Assembly: GCF_037975245.1 (NCBI RefSeq)
Contig: NC_092575.1
Span: 17,012,310-17,076,309, forward strand
Direction: 5' to 3'
Length of the DNA stretch: 64,000 nucleotides
DNA from: Apostichopus japonicus
Taxonomy: Eukaryota; Echinodermata; Holothuroidea; Aspidochirotida; Stichopodidae
Under the pieces are notes generated by a model. That model was given only the letters and a program-made list of their open reading frames with translations. It was not told where the DNA came from and searched no databases. Position 1 is the stretch's first letter. Each line of letters starts with the position of its first letter. A program made the translations under genes and the position numbers. This document shows, piece by piece, positions 38,601 through 52,200 of the stretch.

Positions 38601-41600
38601 TAAAGGAGTTAACCCTTTTAAAATAAAGTTTTAATAATAATATTAGTAATAGTTTGTATATTGTAATATAAAAAATTGTTCTACGTGCATGGTAAAAAGT
38701 TTTCAGAGTTGAACTTCACTTTATTGAATAATATTTCAACCTCTTTTATCAAAATGTATGAATTTTGTTTGTATCCCTGCTGTTATGCAATGCTTATGTT
38801 TCGGTCTTTCATCTCTTCGTTTCCAGGGTGACGATAAGAGTCTCAGAGTTTGGAGAACGTTAGACTGGAAAGAAGAAACTGGTATTTTTAAACCTTTTCA
38901 TGAGGTAAACAAACAAATTAGTTTCTTTTATTAACTAATTTTTATAATTGAGAGAATGACAACAACAAAATTTAAAAAGTATGGAAGTTAGATGTTGGCA
39001 AATGGGGTAAAGACCAGATATACCAGAATAACAAAAAGACTTATAAAAGTTCAAAATATGGGAATTATACACTGTACTATCTTCATTGTCTTTAAATATA
39101 ACTGCTCTACTAACAGAGTTTATATTCAAACCACTGTCTGGACTGATTAAATGTTATAACTGTTGTCAATGCTATGGTTAGTGGTGAGTTCTTAGACTTC
39201 TTAACCTCCCAGTTAGCTTTGTTCTTAAGTAGTTGCTTGTAGTTTCAAGTGGAATATAGGCTGGAGGGAATATAGTCTGCAAAACTTCAGATTCTCAGTT
39301 CCATGACCATAAGTAAGGAAAAAGCCATCTCTACCTATAAATAACAGGTGATCTGCAGACTCAAATGTTTCTTCTTATTCAAAGTTTGCATCTTGTACAA
39401 AGAGGTGAAGTCCAAAACAGTGACTGCCTCAATCTTTGTTACATATCTACAACCGTGGTTAATTGTGTTTTGGAAAGTTTCCTTTCGAGAAAGTTTTAGG
39501 TAGGTTTTAAGTATGCTTAATTTAAAGATCTTCTTTGCCTTAAAAATATAAACAAGGAATTCTTTTTCTGCATTTAACTTGTTCAATCAAAATTACATTG
39601 ATATATTCATATGAAGGAGGAATGTTTTGCATTTTTTCAGTAATAAAAACAACTTTTTTTAAACAATTTTTTTTTGTTTTTGGCAGTGTGGGGGAACCAC
39701 ATATGTTCTTCGGCTCAGCTGGTCGCCCGATGGAAGCTATTTAGTTTCAGCTCACGCCATGAACAACCGTGGTCCTACAGCCCAGATAGTTGAACGAGAA
39801 GGATGGAGTACCAACATGGACTTTGTTGGACATAGGAAGGCTGTCACATGTGTTGTAAGTTATTGTAAGATTCTATATGGAAATGCCTACGGTCTTGTGC
39901 CTCTGTAATCGGGAAACATAGAAAGGGGAAGTTCAGATATGTAAATATGAGAGAAGCAACAGGTGGAGTATATTTTAAAGAGTTAGAGGGGTTAGGGGGA
40001 GGATGGAGGGGGGTGGAGGAATCACAAAGCACAAGTTTGGACCAGAATAAATAGAGATGTCACACATGATCAACTGCTTTTATTCTTGATTTTCTTAGTA
40101 TAAGATAGCTTTTCAGGCAAGAAATCAATGTTGCCATCAATTCACTGAGGAATGCAATAACTTGTACAAAAAGTGTATGGAAAAAGAACTTAGATATTAA
40201 AACATGTTATTGTACAACCTAACTTGAATCTAGTGTGAAGTGGGTAAATGGTTGGATAACATAAGTGTTAAATGGCCAAACTCTTTATTGTTGTATTAAA
40301 GTGATTTCTTTCCCTAAATGCAACCTTGGTTCTCACAATCCATTCTTTTCTTCTCTTTCCAGAGATTCAGCTCCAACATTTACACAAAGTCTCTGAAGAA
40401 AGGTTCATCTAAGGTAAACATTAAGTTGTTAATAATTAATAATTAAAACATTGCTTGTTAAGCTATGGGTATATAGGGTATATTGCAAGGGTTGAACAGG
40501 GGCTCGTCTGAACCCCCATGCGAAAGAAGGCCAGTGTGACAAAATAGACGGAAAAAAAGGTGTTGTACTATCGGATCAAATATTTTCAACACATTACAGA
40601 ATCACCAATAGTAGATCATGTTCGTCTTGATTAACACTCTGGTAAATTGTTGCAAACACTAAGCTAAACAAACAATATTTAAATTTATTTATTTGTTTTT
40701 ATCGCCAATTGTGTACAATGGGAAAGGAAGTCTCCTATGAAGTCTTAAAAAGATTTAACAAGGTAGGAGACTCCCTGGGAGAAAAGAAAAGCAAAATGTA
40801 CAACTATTTATAATACAGAATATACGTAAGGATTAAATATACAGTAATAATATCCTAATGATGCTGAGATGGATACGTGAATAGATTATATCATACTAGT
40901 ACGAGTTAATCAATTCCTTTTTCAAATGTCTGGTGAATGTGGGATTTGAAGTTATAGACTTCAAATTTTTTGTTAGTCATTCCAAATTTGTATTGCTCTA
41001 TTACAAAGACCGAATTTCCCCATGTTGCTACATGGTAAAAATTGCAATGAGCAAAAATTGCAATAGCCAATTATATCTGAGTGGTATTTGTCATGTTCTT
41101 GCAGACCCAGAACTACACCATGTGTGCAATTGGCAGTAAAGACAAATCCGTGTCCGTCTGGGTGAGTTTTCAGTTTTGTTTTCGAACGTGAAATTTTTCC
41201 TATTAATGTTGTTTCGTCATTTCATTAGTCTATGAGTTTTTTTACATGTCCTGTAGTATGCTTCGTTTGTTGTTATGTTACACTATATATATGTGTGCTC
41301 ACTGTAGAAACATTGTGAAATAAATGTCTTATGCAATGAATTTCTATGTGATGTTTGGTTGTCTAAGAGAAGCACAATTACATTATGAAAGGCATTTACA
41401 AAGGCATTTGCAAAGGCAATTACTTTATGCAAGGCATGCGTCAGTTCTTGGTGAATAATGTTATTTTTTTTACTGTAGAACCTCAATATTGGAAATTATT
41501 CATATGCAGTTATTACCAAGTTTGTTAAGATTATTAATAATGTTTGGAATACTGGATGTAACCTTTTGGAGAATCTTTATATTCAGGGGAGGGGGAGTTG

Positions 41601-43212
41601 TGGTAGGAGACATTTCCCCTAGGGCCCTCCCTACAAAGTCCTGTATTTCTCAATCCCTTTCAGTAAAGACACAGGCTGTGGTGTAATACAGAAACAAAAT
41701 TTAAAGTAAATGTCCTGAATGAAGAGGTTGGGTTCAAGATTGGTTGAAAAAATACAAATTTCAGTCAAAACTTGGTAATTTTGTGCATTACAGACTCCTT
41801 AAGCCTGCCGCACTCTGCCCTGCGACTGTATTACAGGCTCCTTCAGCCTGGAGCTCTCTGCCCTATGACTGTATTACAGACTCCTTAAGCCTGCCGCACT
41901 CAGCCCAGCTACTGTATTACAGGCTCTTTAAGCATGTCACATTCTGCCCTGCAACTGTATTACAGATTCTTTAAGCCTGTTGCACTCTGCCCTGCGACTG
42001 TATTACAGGCTCTTTAATCCTGTTGCACTCTGCCGTGTGACTGTATTACAGACTCTTTAAGCCTGCCGCACTCTGCCCAGCTACTGTATTACAGAGTAAC
42101 AACTTATCTTCTGCCTTGTTACTAACAAGGCAGAAGATATGGAATTGGTTACAAAAATGATAACATGTGAGGACCTACGTAGGCAATATAAATATAATAC
42201 ACATTTAGACACAAATATAAATGCTTTACAAATTTTAATTGTAAAACAATTTTAAGTGGTTGAGAAGCATAGGATCATTATACTTGCTCAAAGTTTTTAG
42301 TATGGCCAATCCTCAATTGTCAATTCAATATTCAGTGTAGTATATGATTACTCTCTTGTTTACCTTGCAAATGATTAAGTTTTGTTTCTTGTGCTGATTA
42401 CCATGATTTTTTTTACAGATGACGGCTTTGAAGAGACCCCTGGTTGTGCTGCATGATCTGTTCAACCATTCTGTAATGGATCTGAGCTGGTATGAATTAA
42501 TATAAAATATAAATTATATTTATAGTATGGTTTATTTGAAGCCAAGTCCTGTGCTCAAGTTATATATTTATAACTGTACAACCTTGTTATATTTGGTGGC
42601 AATGGTTAATATCTATATACCTGAGTGTTCCAGAAGCAAGAAGCAACTGAGTGGACCTCTTAACAGAGGATCTCATCCAAACCATAAAATGGGTCAAATC
42701 CGGAATGCAACAACGAGGTGTATTTTTTTAAATATTTTTAAAATATTTTTGGCTTTCTTATTAAAAATGTAGGAATTGATGGACGAAAAACTGATATAGA
42801 AACAAAAAATAAAAAACGTGGAAGGGTTAAGAAAATATTGTTAATAATATCCTGGTAAGTTTTCTGTGAATTATATATACTTACAAGTATGTAATATCAT
42901 AACACCCCCTTAACCCCCTTTTTTTTGCGGGGTCATTTCTAAATTACCATCGTGCAATCATCTTAATAACATCCTTTCCATCAATTATAAGATTTATTTT
43001 ACATCCTCTTCATAGGTTCTTCCATTGTACATAATCATTGTCAGATTTAATACAATGGTTTTTTATCATTTCCTACATTATGTATCGTCCTTCTGTCTTT
43101 CCCCAGGTCCAGCAGTGGTCGAGGGCTTATGGCCTCATCTTGGGACGGTACTGTTTGTTATTTCCAATTTACTGAATCAGAAGCCGGTCTCTGTCTCTCA
43201 AACGAAGAATCG
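32664..43212 (+). CDS. HIRA: HIRA coding exons 1-13: WD40 propeller
   Basis: Exons: 32664-32700, 33576-33638, 34976-35086, 35655-35745, 36542-36624, 36993-37088, 38293-38375, 38827-38904, 39687-39854, 40363-40413, 41105-41161, 42419-42489, 43107-43212. Together they encode residues 1-365. Recognisable blades include GKPIFAIDIHPDETRFATGG, VNCVRWSNNGYYLASGSDDK, DLAWSPHDAWLATCSIDNNI, GHSGMVKGVSWDPIGKYLAS, LRLSWSPDGSYLVSAHAMNN, MCAIGSKDKSVSVW and the last blade GRGLMASSWDGTVCYF. In HIRA family proteins this seven-bladed propeller binds UBN1. Between exons 9 and 11 the loop is shortened relative to the human Lys-rich loop. Splice sites were chosen by frame, by GT-AG and by match to the family. Confidence 0.95.
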
Positions 43213-46200
43213 GTGAGGTCTTATTACCATACATTTTTGTTACGTGTCACTTAAGGAACTCTTTCATCTTCCAAGCGACATTGAGAAAGTAGAACTATCT
43301 TGTTCTTTGCCTTCTATCCAACAAAATATCATAGCATCGATGGTTTATTCGTAATAGTCAAACAGCTCTGCCGTAAAATTAAATAATAATAAAATACAAA
43401 TTCCAACTTCTGCAGCGTAAATTACTGGAGAAGATGTACGGCAAAGGTGTGATAGCAGCAAACTCCCAGCAGGCGTCTCTGGCCAATACGATCATCGAAA
43501 GTCCGGCGATGTTAAAGTTCCAGCAGAAACAGAAGGTCCTGGCCGAACAGCAGGCGAAGAAGAAACAACAGATGCAGCAGCATCCTCAGATGTCCACACC
43601 GGTCAAGATGAACAAGACCAACCCAGTGGTCAATGGAGAACCAGTGGTAATGATCAGGCCTTGTGATAGTGTTGGAGAGGGGCCAGGGGATACAACACTG
43701 GGTCAGATGGGGGGGGTGTAAATTAGGGGGATGACAGAATGTTGGGTAAAGAATTATGTATTGTCTCCTTTTTCGTAATATAAATGTTGGTGAGATCCCT
43801 GTACCAAAAAAAACAAAATTCTTTGTGTGGACACGAAGATTAAACCTTGTCTTTTCTTTGGCCAAGGGTCTCAGAATGCGGATGATGTGCCGAGAGCAAG
43901 TTGGTTTTTAGATAGGTGCTTACTCCCCAAATCATTGCTAGACAAATTTGAAAAAATTGAAAATGAATTATATAGCATGTTTATCGCAGAAGGGTTTGGC
44001 TATTGTTCTTTTGGTTTTTTTTGTGATAGGTGACAATTTTTTATTCTAATAAATTTCACTTGCTTCTTGTCAATTTTGATTGATTTTGATTGATAAGCAT
44101 GTATGGTAAGGAGGTAGAGAGGGGGGTGTGAATACTGGGTGTGGAAGGGGTGTGTTCTTTTCAAAATGCTTTTATTCTAATAAATTTCTCTTGCTTCTTG
44201 TCACTTTTGAATGATAAGCATGTATGGTAAGGGGGTAGAGAGGGGGGGTGCTGAATACTGGGTGTGGAAGGGGTGTGTACTTTTCAAAATGCTTTCATTA
44301 CACAAAAGGCTTCACGTGAAAGTGGGGTGTGAGTAACCATGAGAGTAAAACGATGGTGAGTTGTGAGTGTAGTGACATTGTATCGAGTAGGGCAACCTTC
44401 GAATGTGAATGTCTTGCTTTCTCTTTCAAAAGGACGTGAAGAGTCAGCAGATTGAGACCAGGACTGCAGACGGTCGTAGGAGGATAACACCTCTCTTCAT
44501 CCCTCCGCAAGCTTTCGATGAGTGAGTCCTCTACGGTATTTTTACTTTACAAAGCAGAGAAGTTGGAAATAAGGAAATTAAAACTGGTCTAGGAGGTGTC
44601 GCTGTTGTTGTTGTTTGGCATTATCAAGTAACCAGTTTAGAAATCCTAAATTTTTGGTGAAGGTTGTTAGGGTTTCTTTGGCCAAATTTTGCAGATTTGC
44701 TTTTAGTTTGGTTTGAGTGTAAAACATTAATTTCAAAGTTTCTTGGTGTTTACGGACGAGTCTGTATCCATGTTATCTTGTTGATAAACAATTTTTATAA
44801 TTTCCTCATTCTTTGCAAAAATGGTTGATTTATGTCGAAAAGAAATACCCCAATCATAATATAAAGTATTGCACTTCAGTTTTCCATGCAACAAAATTAC
44901 AATCAGTGTAAATAACAGTAGCAGGTAGTTGTATATAAAACATTAATTTCAAAAAAAAATTCATATAAAACACACACTGCAATTTGTCGATGTCAATTCT
45001 GTAAAAATGCTCGTTATTTGTCGAAAATTAATCATTGAAAGAATAGAAATGACAATTTTTAGTGAGTTAGAATTACAAATGCGGCGTACAAGGTGAGCAT
45101 TAGTAAGTTTACATCCTGTATGCGCCTGTTTAATAAAAAAAATTAATTTTGACCTGCGATATAAACATGAAAAGGTGATTCTCCGATCCATGTGCAAAAT
45201 TCACTGGTTTTCCATACCTAACATGCCCAGGGGTGTACTGATGTTGTGTGTTTTTCTTTTTTATGTCATCAGGGGTCCACCCGTCCCATTTAACGGGTCC
45301 GTCCAATCACCATTCAAAACAGTGCCTGTGAGAGAGGAACTGACCGTATCTGACTCCGCCAAACTCAAGGACAAGACAAATACCGAGGTAGGCTAATATT
45401 AAAATTGTGACCAGTGTTCAAGGTTAGGACTTGGTCAACTAGCTGTTGTTGAGGGACAACGTTTGTCTAGATCAATTCAATGATTCTATTATGTTCCCAT
45501 AGTGATGGAAAAGTCATGAAACAGACAAGACAAATACCGAGGTAGGCTAATATTAAAAATTTTACCAGTGTCCAAGGTTAGGTCTTAGTCAACTAGCTGT
45601 TGTCGAGGGACAACGTTTGTCTTGATCAATTCAATGATTCTAAAATGTTCCCATAGTTATGGAAAACCTGGTAAAGTCATGAAACTTTGAAACAAGTTTT
45701 CCAGCCATGGAAAGAATAATAAGTCAATATTTTTTCATTATTTTTTTTATGGGAAAATCATGGAGATGGCTTCGAAGGTCACTCTATGAAGCCAGTTTGC
45801 CATTCATTCTTCATTAAGAAGTAGAAATACACATCCTGTTATATTTTAAATCCCCAACTTTTGGGCCACAGGCCGGTGTAACTTAAATGCCAGAGCATAT
45901 CCGCTGTTTTTATCAGTCGGGACATCTCTTGTCGCTTTTCAGCCGAAATCAAGATTGGATTCCAGGTTGACGGATAAAACCAAACAGCAGACCGAGAAAG
46001 AGAAGAAGATTACAGACATTGCTCCAAGGTGAGTTGATGTGGGAGGGTAAAACATCAAGTTTTATATTCACTCACAATCAGTGAGTGTGCTATCGCCGAT
46101 CAAATAAACCTCAATATCTGCTTGCACAAATGGTTCAATCAGGTTTTGATATCTGGCATTGAGGGAATCTATTCAAGTTTGACATGTAAGTAAAAGTGCA

Positions 46201-49200
46201 TCACAAAGAGAGTGTGTCGGTTTGTGATGGTAATTGTGGAGATTAAATGTACAGAAAATTACTATAGATGTCAGATCGCTGAAATTTTCATAATTTTGAG
46301 ATATTTTCCACTTTTTTGTTGTTGATATTTTTAGATCTAGTTTAAAAGCCCTCAGTCCTTTCTACAGACAACTATGGTACCACCTTAAGCGTAAATGAAA
46401 ACTAGTTTTTTTTTTTTTTCTTCATCCAAATTGTCTTTATATATATTTTATTCTCCTTCTGCATGTTCACTAGCATTGTTAAACTTATTTGTTTTTATTT
46501 ATGATTTGTTTTTTTATGGTATCCTACAACTCCATAAATTATGATATCATTTTGTTCTCACTTGAACATTTCATTTTTTCTTAAGTTTTGCATATGAGAA
46601 ATAAAAAAACTCTTTAACTTGAACTTAACAGCAATGATTTTCGAAATGAATGATCGAGGAACAAATGATTTCCGTCTCATTTTTGCAGAGAGCCGGGATC
46701 TCACAAGAGGAAGGATGCGTCTTCGTCCTCCCACTCGACAAAGAAACCTCGAAAAGAGTACACGAGAAGGGTTCAGCTGACAAGTACCCCCTTACTGGCA
46801 TCTACCCCTGTGAGTGTTAAGCTACACCTCCTCTTCACCCTTCTCTTCATACATTACTGCATCCTGATGGTGGAGATTAAAAGGATATAAAGTTACAAAT
46901 AGATGTCAGATCCCTGCAATTTTCAAATTTTGAGATTTTTTGCAATTTTTTTTTTGCCCCCTAGATTTTTAGATCTAGTTTAAGAGCACTCAGTCCTTTC
47001 TACAGACAACTATCATGGTACCACCTTAACCTATGAAAATATCAAATGACTTGGTCAAAGTGACACAAATTCACAATGCTGCAAAGAATGCAGCTTTACT
47101 TCAACTGTTTAGAGTTTGCATTGAGTGTAGGCCTGACAGTTACTGTACAAACAACATTCTACATTCATGCACAAGTAAGTTTCTATCGGATTTGACTTGC
47201 CCCCCATCTTACTTTTCCCCCCCCATCTTAATCCTTTCCCCCCATCTTAATCCTCTCCAACCATCACTCTCTCTCTCCTGCAGCTACCTGTTTCAGAACG
47301 CCTTGCACAAGCACCAAAGTCATCGAGCTCTTCGCAGGTCCACCTACCCATCCCAGAGTCTCAGAAATCTTTCTCTGTGAAGTTCACATCGTCCGACAGA
47401 TCCGAAGCTAACCAAGAAACTGTGGAAATCGAAAATGATGTCGTTGTGGCAGGTTTGTGTTAAGAACTGTAAACATTGTAACATTGCAGTGTTTTCTGGT
47501 GTATGTTCTGGCTTTGAGAGAGAGTAAGAGATAGGGAGATTGAGAGAAAGGACTAACAGAATATTATATTATGTAGGTTTTACAATCAAACTTGAAGGTT
47601 TCCAATTCTATGTTGTGCAGTACTCAAGACATATACAAATTCTAATGATATCCATTCTATAAGTGTAATTATCCCCACAGGCCCACAAACTCTTCATTTC
47701 TTCTTACTCTATCCCCCTTCTCTTCCCTTCCCTCTTCCCCCTCCCCCTTCCCTCTTTACAAGGAGGTTTCCACTGCCTTATATGTCGGTGTAGCTGCATG
47801 TACTTAACAGTGCTTGTAACAGACCTATAATTTTTACCATATACATCACTTCTGACTTGTATTCTGAACTACAAGTGTCCTTTCACTTCCTTACCAGTTC
47901 TCTCCAATTCAGTTTGTGCTATTCAGTAGCAATGGTACAGAAATCAAATTTTACCTTGGTTGGTTTGGACGATAATTTCATTATTTGATCTTTAGGTACA
48001 TTATTTTTTATTTTAATTATTTTAATTTCTAATCTGTTGTTTAAGGTACGACGCTCCACAAGATCAAGTGCATGGACAAAGGTGAAGTATCTTGGGAGAC
48101 CATTCTACAGTCGAAAGGACTATCTGCAACAGGAAACAGGTATGATTCTAGAGGATTCTCTTGCCAGGTAGTTCCTGGAAACCTTTCCACATCTTTTTGT
48201 GCAAATTTCTTTTAACATGTTGTAAATACAGTCAGAAAACTAACATTAGTTAGAAATATTGGAGATGTCCATGTGGAAATGCAGATGCGTCGTGTTATCG
48301 TAGGTTCCGCAGAATTGTGACGAATTCCCACAGACTAGAAACTGTGTATTCTGTTCTATTTCCCAGTCATTCTGTTTGTGTCTCTTGTGAAGATAAATCC
48401 CTGCACTGCTTCACATCCTCTGGAAGGAGAATGCTCCCTCCAATCGTCTTGCCAGCACAAGTCAGCCATCTCCATAGCAACAGTCATTTTGTCATGGCCC
48501 TGACAACCAATGGACGTCTGTACGTCTGGTGAGTATTATATATAAATTTGGCGTCTGTAGGCACCGGTTCAAGCGGAATTACATAATTATATCACATGTT
48601 GCATTGCGATGTACTCCACCTGGTCAATAAACAAAACTAGAAATAAGATAGGTTGATATTCTAGGTCAGGTTTGCTACTAACAGTTTGTGCAAAACAAAA
48701 ACCAACCAGAGGTCTAAAACTGTTCAAAGGGATAGTTTTTTATTTTGTGAATCCTTAATATTACCTGTTACTTGAAGTAAGAAGATCTGTTCTGGGGAAC
48801 AGTGCCACTGACATCCTAGAGATATCTGTACTCCAGTCCATATTGTGTATAGCATAAATGCTACTCCAGGACAACCTTGGGCTATCTGTACTTCAGTCCA
48901 TATTGTGTATAGCATAAATGCTACACCAGGACAACCTTGGGATATCTGTACTCCAGTCCATATTGTGTATAGCATAAATGCTACAGCCATGACATCCTAG
49001 AGATATCTGTACTCCAGTCCATATTGAGTATAGCATAAATGCTACAGCCACGACATCCTTGGGATATCTGTACTCCAGTCCATATTTTGTGTATCGCATA
49101 AATGCTACAGCCATGACATCCTTGGGATATCTGCACTCCATTCCATATTTTGTGTATCGCATAAATGCTACAGCCACGACATTCTAGGGATATCTGTACT

Positions 49201-52200
49201 CCAGTCCATGTTTTGTATAGCATAAATGCTACAGCATCATCTGGTAGAAACATATTATTAAGTTGTTGACAAAGCTAGTACATATTCTACTTCAGGTGTG
49301 TTTTTAGCGTTTTGTAAACACTCTGAAATTGGTCAAAGGCATGACTGTCCTAACTTTAGGGACATTTTATGATTCCTTTGTATTCTTCTTCATTTTTGCA
49401 GGGACATTCAAAAGTGCATTGCAACATTGAAAGGAGTTCCTTTAGTGCCAATCATGTCAGGTAGGTTGATATGAATAAGCCTTGGGTGTGGATTGTGGAG
49501 ATAGTTATAAGGAGACTATCTAAAAACGCTAACTTCATAGGCCTAGGGAACCAATAGTAATTGAGAAAAGTAGAGAGGGGGTTGGATCCTTTCCTTATAT
49601 CTTGACTTGCTTAGTTTGAGTCTCAAGCAAAATCTTGAAAATGTGGGTAATATGAAACAAAACTTGGAATAAAGTTGTGGTTTTTGGACTTTTTAGTGTG
49701 ACTGAAAAATCTTCATGTTTCTCTCTCAGTTTATGAATATACAACATCAAACTGGAGAATACAATTCGGCAAGCTTCTTTCTTCTTTTCATTTAGTGTGA
49801 AGAAGTTATTTTCACATTGCATTCATAAAAGTAACCAGCAAGTTTGATTAACGCCCAAGTCCAGAATAATACGGGTAAAGATGTGGTTGGGACATGGAAT
49901 GTTGCTTTGCCTTCAAATGACACTAAACTACTTAATATCTTTTGTTAGGTGTGAACAAACCCACTCTCTCTAGAATTGTGCTGACAGAGATGGGAGTGCC
50001 TGTACTGACTCTCTCCAATGGCAAGTCCTACACCTATAACCCTAACATGGTCTGCTGGTGAGTAGTACTCTGAATTTTATCAACTCAAAATTTCTTTATC
50101 GCCCAGAACAACACTGGTCAAATCTTCATTTTCAAGCCAAGATACATCAACCTTTTGTTTTTATTGGTGGGGCTGGGGGGGGGGTCACTTCTTACAACTT
50201 GTTGTCAGAAGTTACCCATTTTCTTTTACAACTTTGACATGCCAAATAATGTTACAAAATGCTAAGTGATTGTGATTCATATGTGAGAAAGCTGGTTTCC
50301 TATTCTAGTATAATATGGATACAACTTTGGTAGAGACTTGTGAAAATACCCTTTGACAAGATACACCAGGGAACTGGGTTTGACATTCTGTAAATTTTAG
50401 TTTCTGTATTATAGAAAAAAATATTTCCTTTTTCATAATTTCACCACTAAATTTGATGTAAATGATTTTTTACCATCTCCAGCCAAAATGATACTAAGTT
50501 TAGTTTGTTTTTTTATTCATTTCATTCATTCATTTATTTATTTTTCTTTGAAGGATGCTGTTGGATAGCTCAACTAACATTTTGAGACAGTGTTCAGACC
50601 ATTCGAATAGCTACCCGTCTGAAATACCTCAAAACCAAGACGCACCACTCTCACAGTTACAGCGATTGTCTCAGAGGTAAGGAGACCAGTTTTCAATGTT
50701 TTGTTGTCTTATCGTTATTCTATTACTCTGTGGTCCGCACTAAGGCAAAGATAACTGAAGAGTGGATAGCAGGATGGTAGGTATTATAGGCATGAGCGTT
50801 TTCCGCGAATTCACAGAATATCCGTGATTTCTTTTCTACCTCGGTGACAAAAACTTTTATCCTAACACACTGTAGCATACGCAAACTGGAGCCTATACCA
50901 CAATTTTTGCAAAGGTCCGTGATTTTTTTTTACCCTAGGCTAATCCCTGTGATAAGCACATTTTTACAGGCTAAAGGGAAGACTCATACAACCAGCAAGT
51001 CCCTGACGCCTAATTTAATTCTGGGACCGACAAACTATTCCCTATGTGTGTACCTTAACAGGGTAATAATCCTGCACCATGGATGGATGAAACTACCATT
51101 ACGCAGCTACAAAACCGACAATCAATCATAGCTTATCCCGCAGTGTATTAAACTTTTTATCACTCTCTTCGATCTTACGGTTTTTGACATTCTTTTATTT
51201 AGGTATCGATTTTTCTCTATTTCATATTTTGGCATTCCTTTCTGTCCTAGACATTTAGTTTTGAGCTATTTGTATTTTTAATGTGAGTATGTAGTCTACC
51301 TTATATAGTAAAGTTAAAATGATTGATCAATTATCAATTAAAACATTTAGCTTTGTGTAGCATCTGAGGAATTGGTGGTCTGTGTAGTAGACTACTAGGT
51401 CCAGTCACTTTAACTGATGAACCTGTTTACAGGGTCATTTCTCACAAAATCAAATGTGGTATTAGAAATACAGCCTTGACTAATAGGTGTGCTGATTATT
51501 GGTCTTCAACATTTAAATTTATTTGTTGCATAAATCATCTTTTTTATGGTTTATTGACCCAAGAAGACCAATCAAGGGAGGTGTTTTTCGAAACAATTAT
51601 ATCATTGGCACAAAGAAATATTTCAAAGGCAATTTTTTATCTTTTTTTTTTCCTTCTCACAAAGAATGTTTCATTGTAAACTCACTTAGAAGTTCATCAA
51701 ATAGCTTTTCCTGCCATACATATATGCAGGGATGTGCCCAGGATTTCCTGAGTGCCGGGTATACTGATCGCCATCCTGGGGAGGGGTCTAAGGGGTGTCC
51801 CCCTCCCCTTTGAGACATTTTTCGATTTTTGAAGGTGCTCAGATGCCAAATGCTGGCACTTGTGTAGCTTTTTAAGCACATACACAAGTTCTAGTTTTGC
51901 TAACAATTTACATTTTTTAATTTTTTTTTTTGTGAAATATATTACGTACCTGGTAAAAGTTTTTAGTTTGTTTCAAAGAGATTTTACAAGGGACCGATTG
52001 AGAGCCGTAAGTAATGTTTCTCGCATGCGTAACTGATGCATTATGATTTTGGCATAGGCTAGTCCCACTTTATGTTGAATATATTGTTAGGAATGTCGGG
52101 ATTTTAGATGAAAATAGTGCTGGGCGGGATTCACGATTTTTAAGAGAGTGCTGGGTGGTAATTTTTAGTGCTGGGCGGGGCCGCCCAGTGTCGTCCTGCA

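Noticed and set aside
43827-44033. 68-codon plus frame in HIRA intron 14
   Set aside because: No splice sites in phase and it runs into a tandem duplication; ordinary intron.
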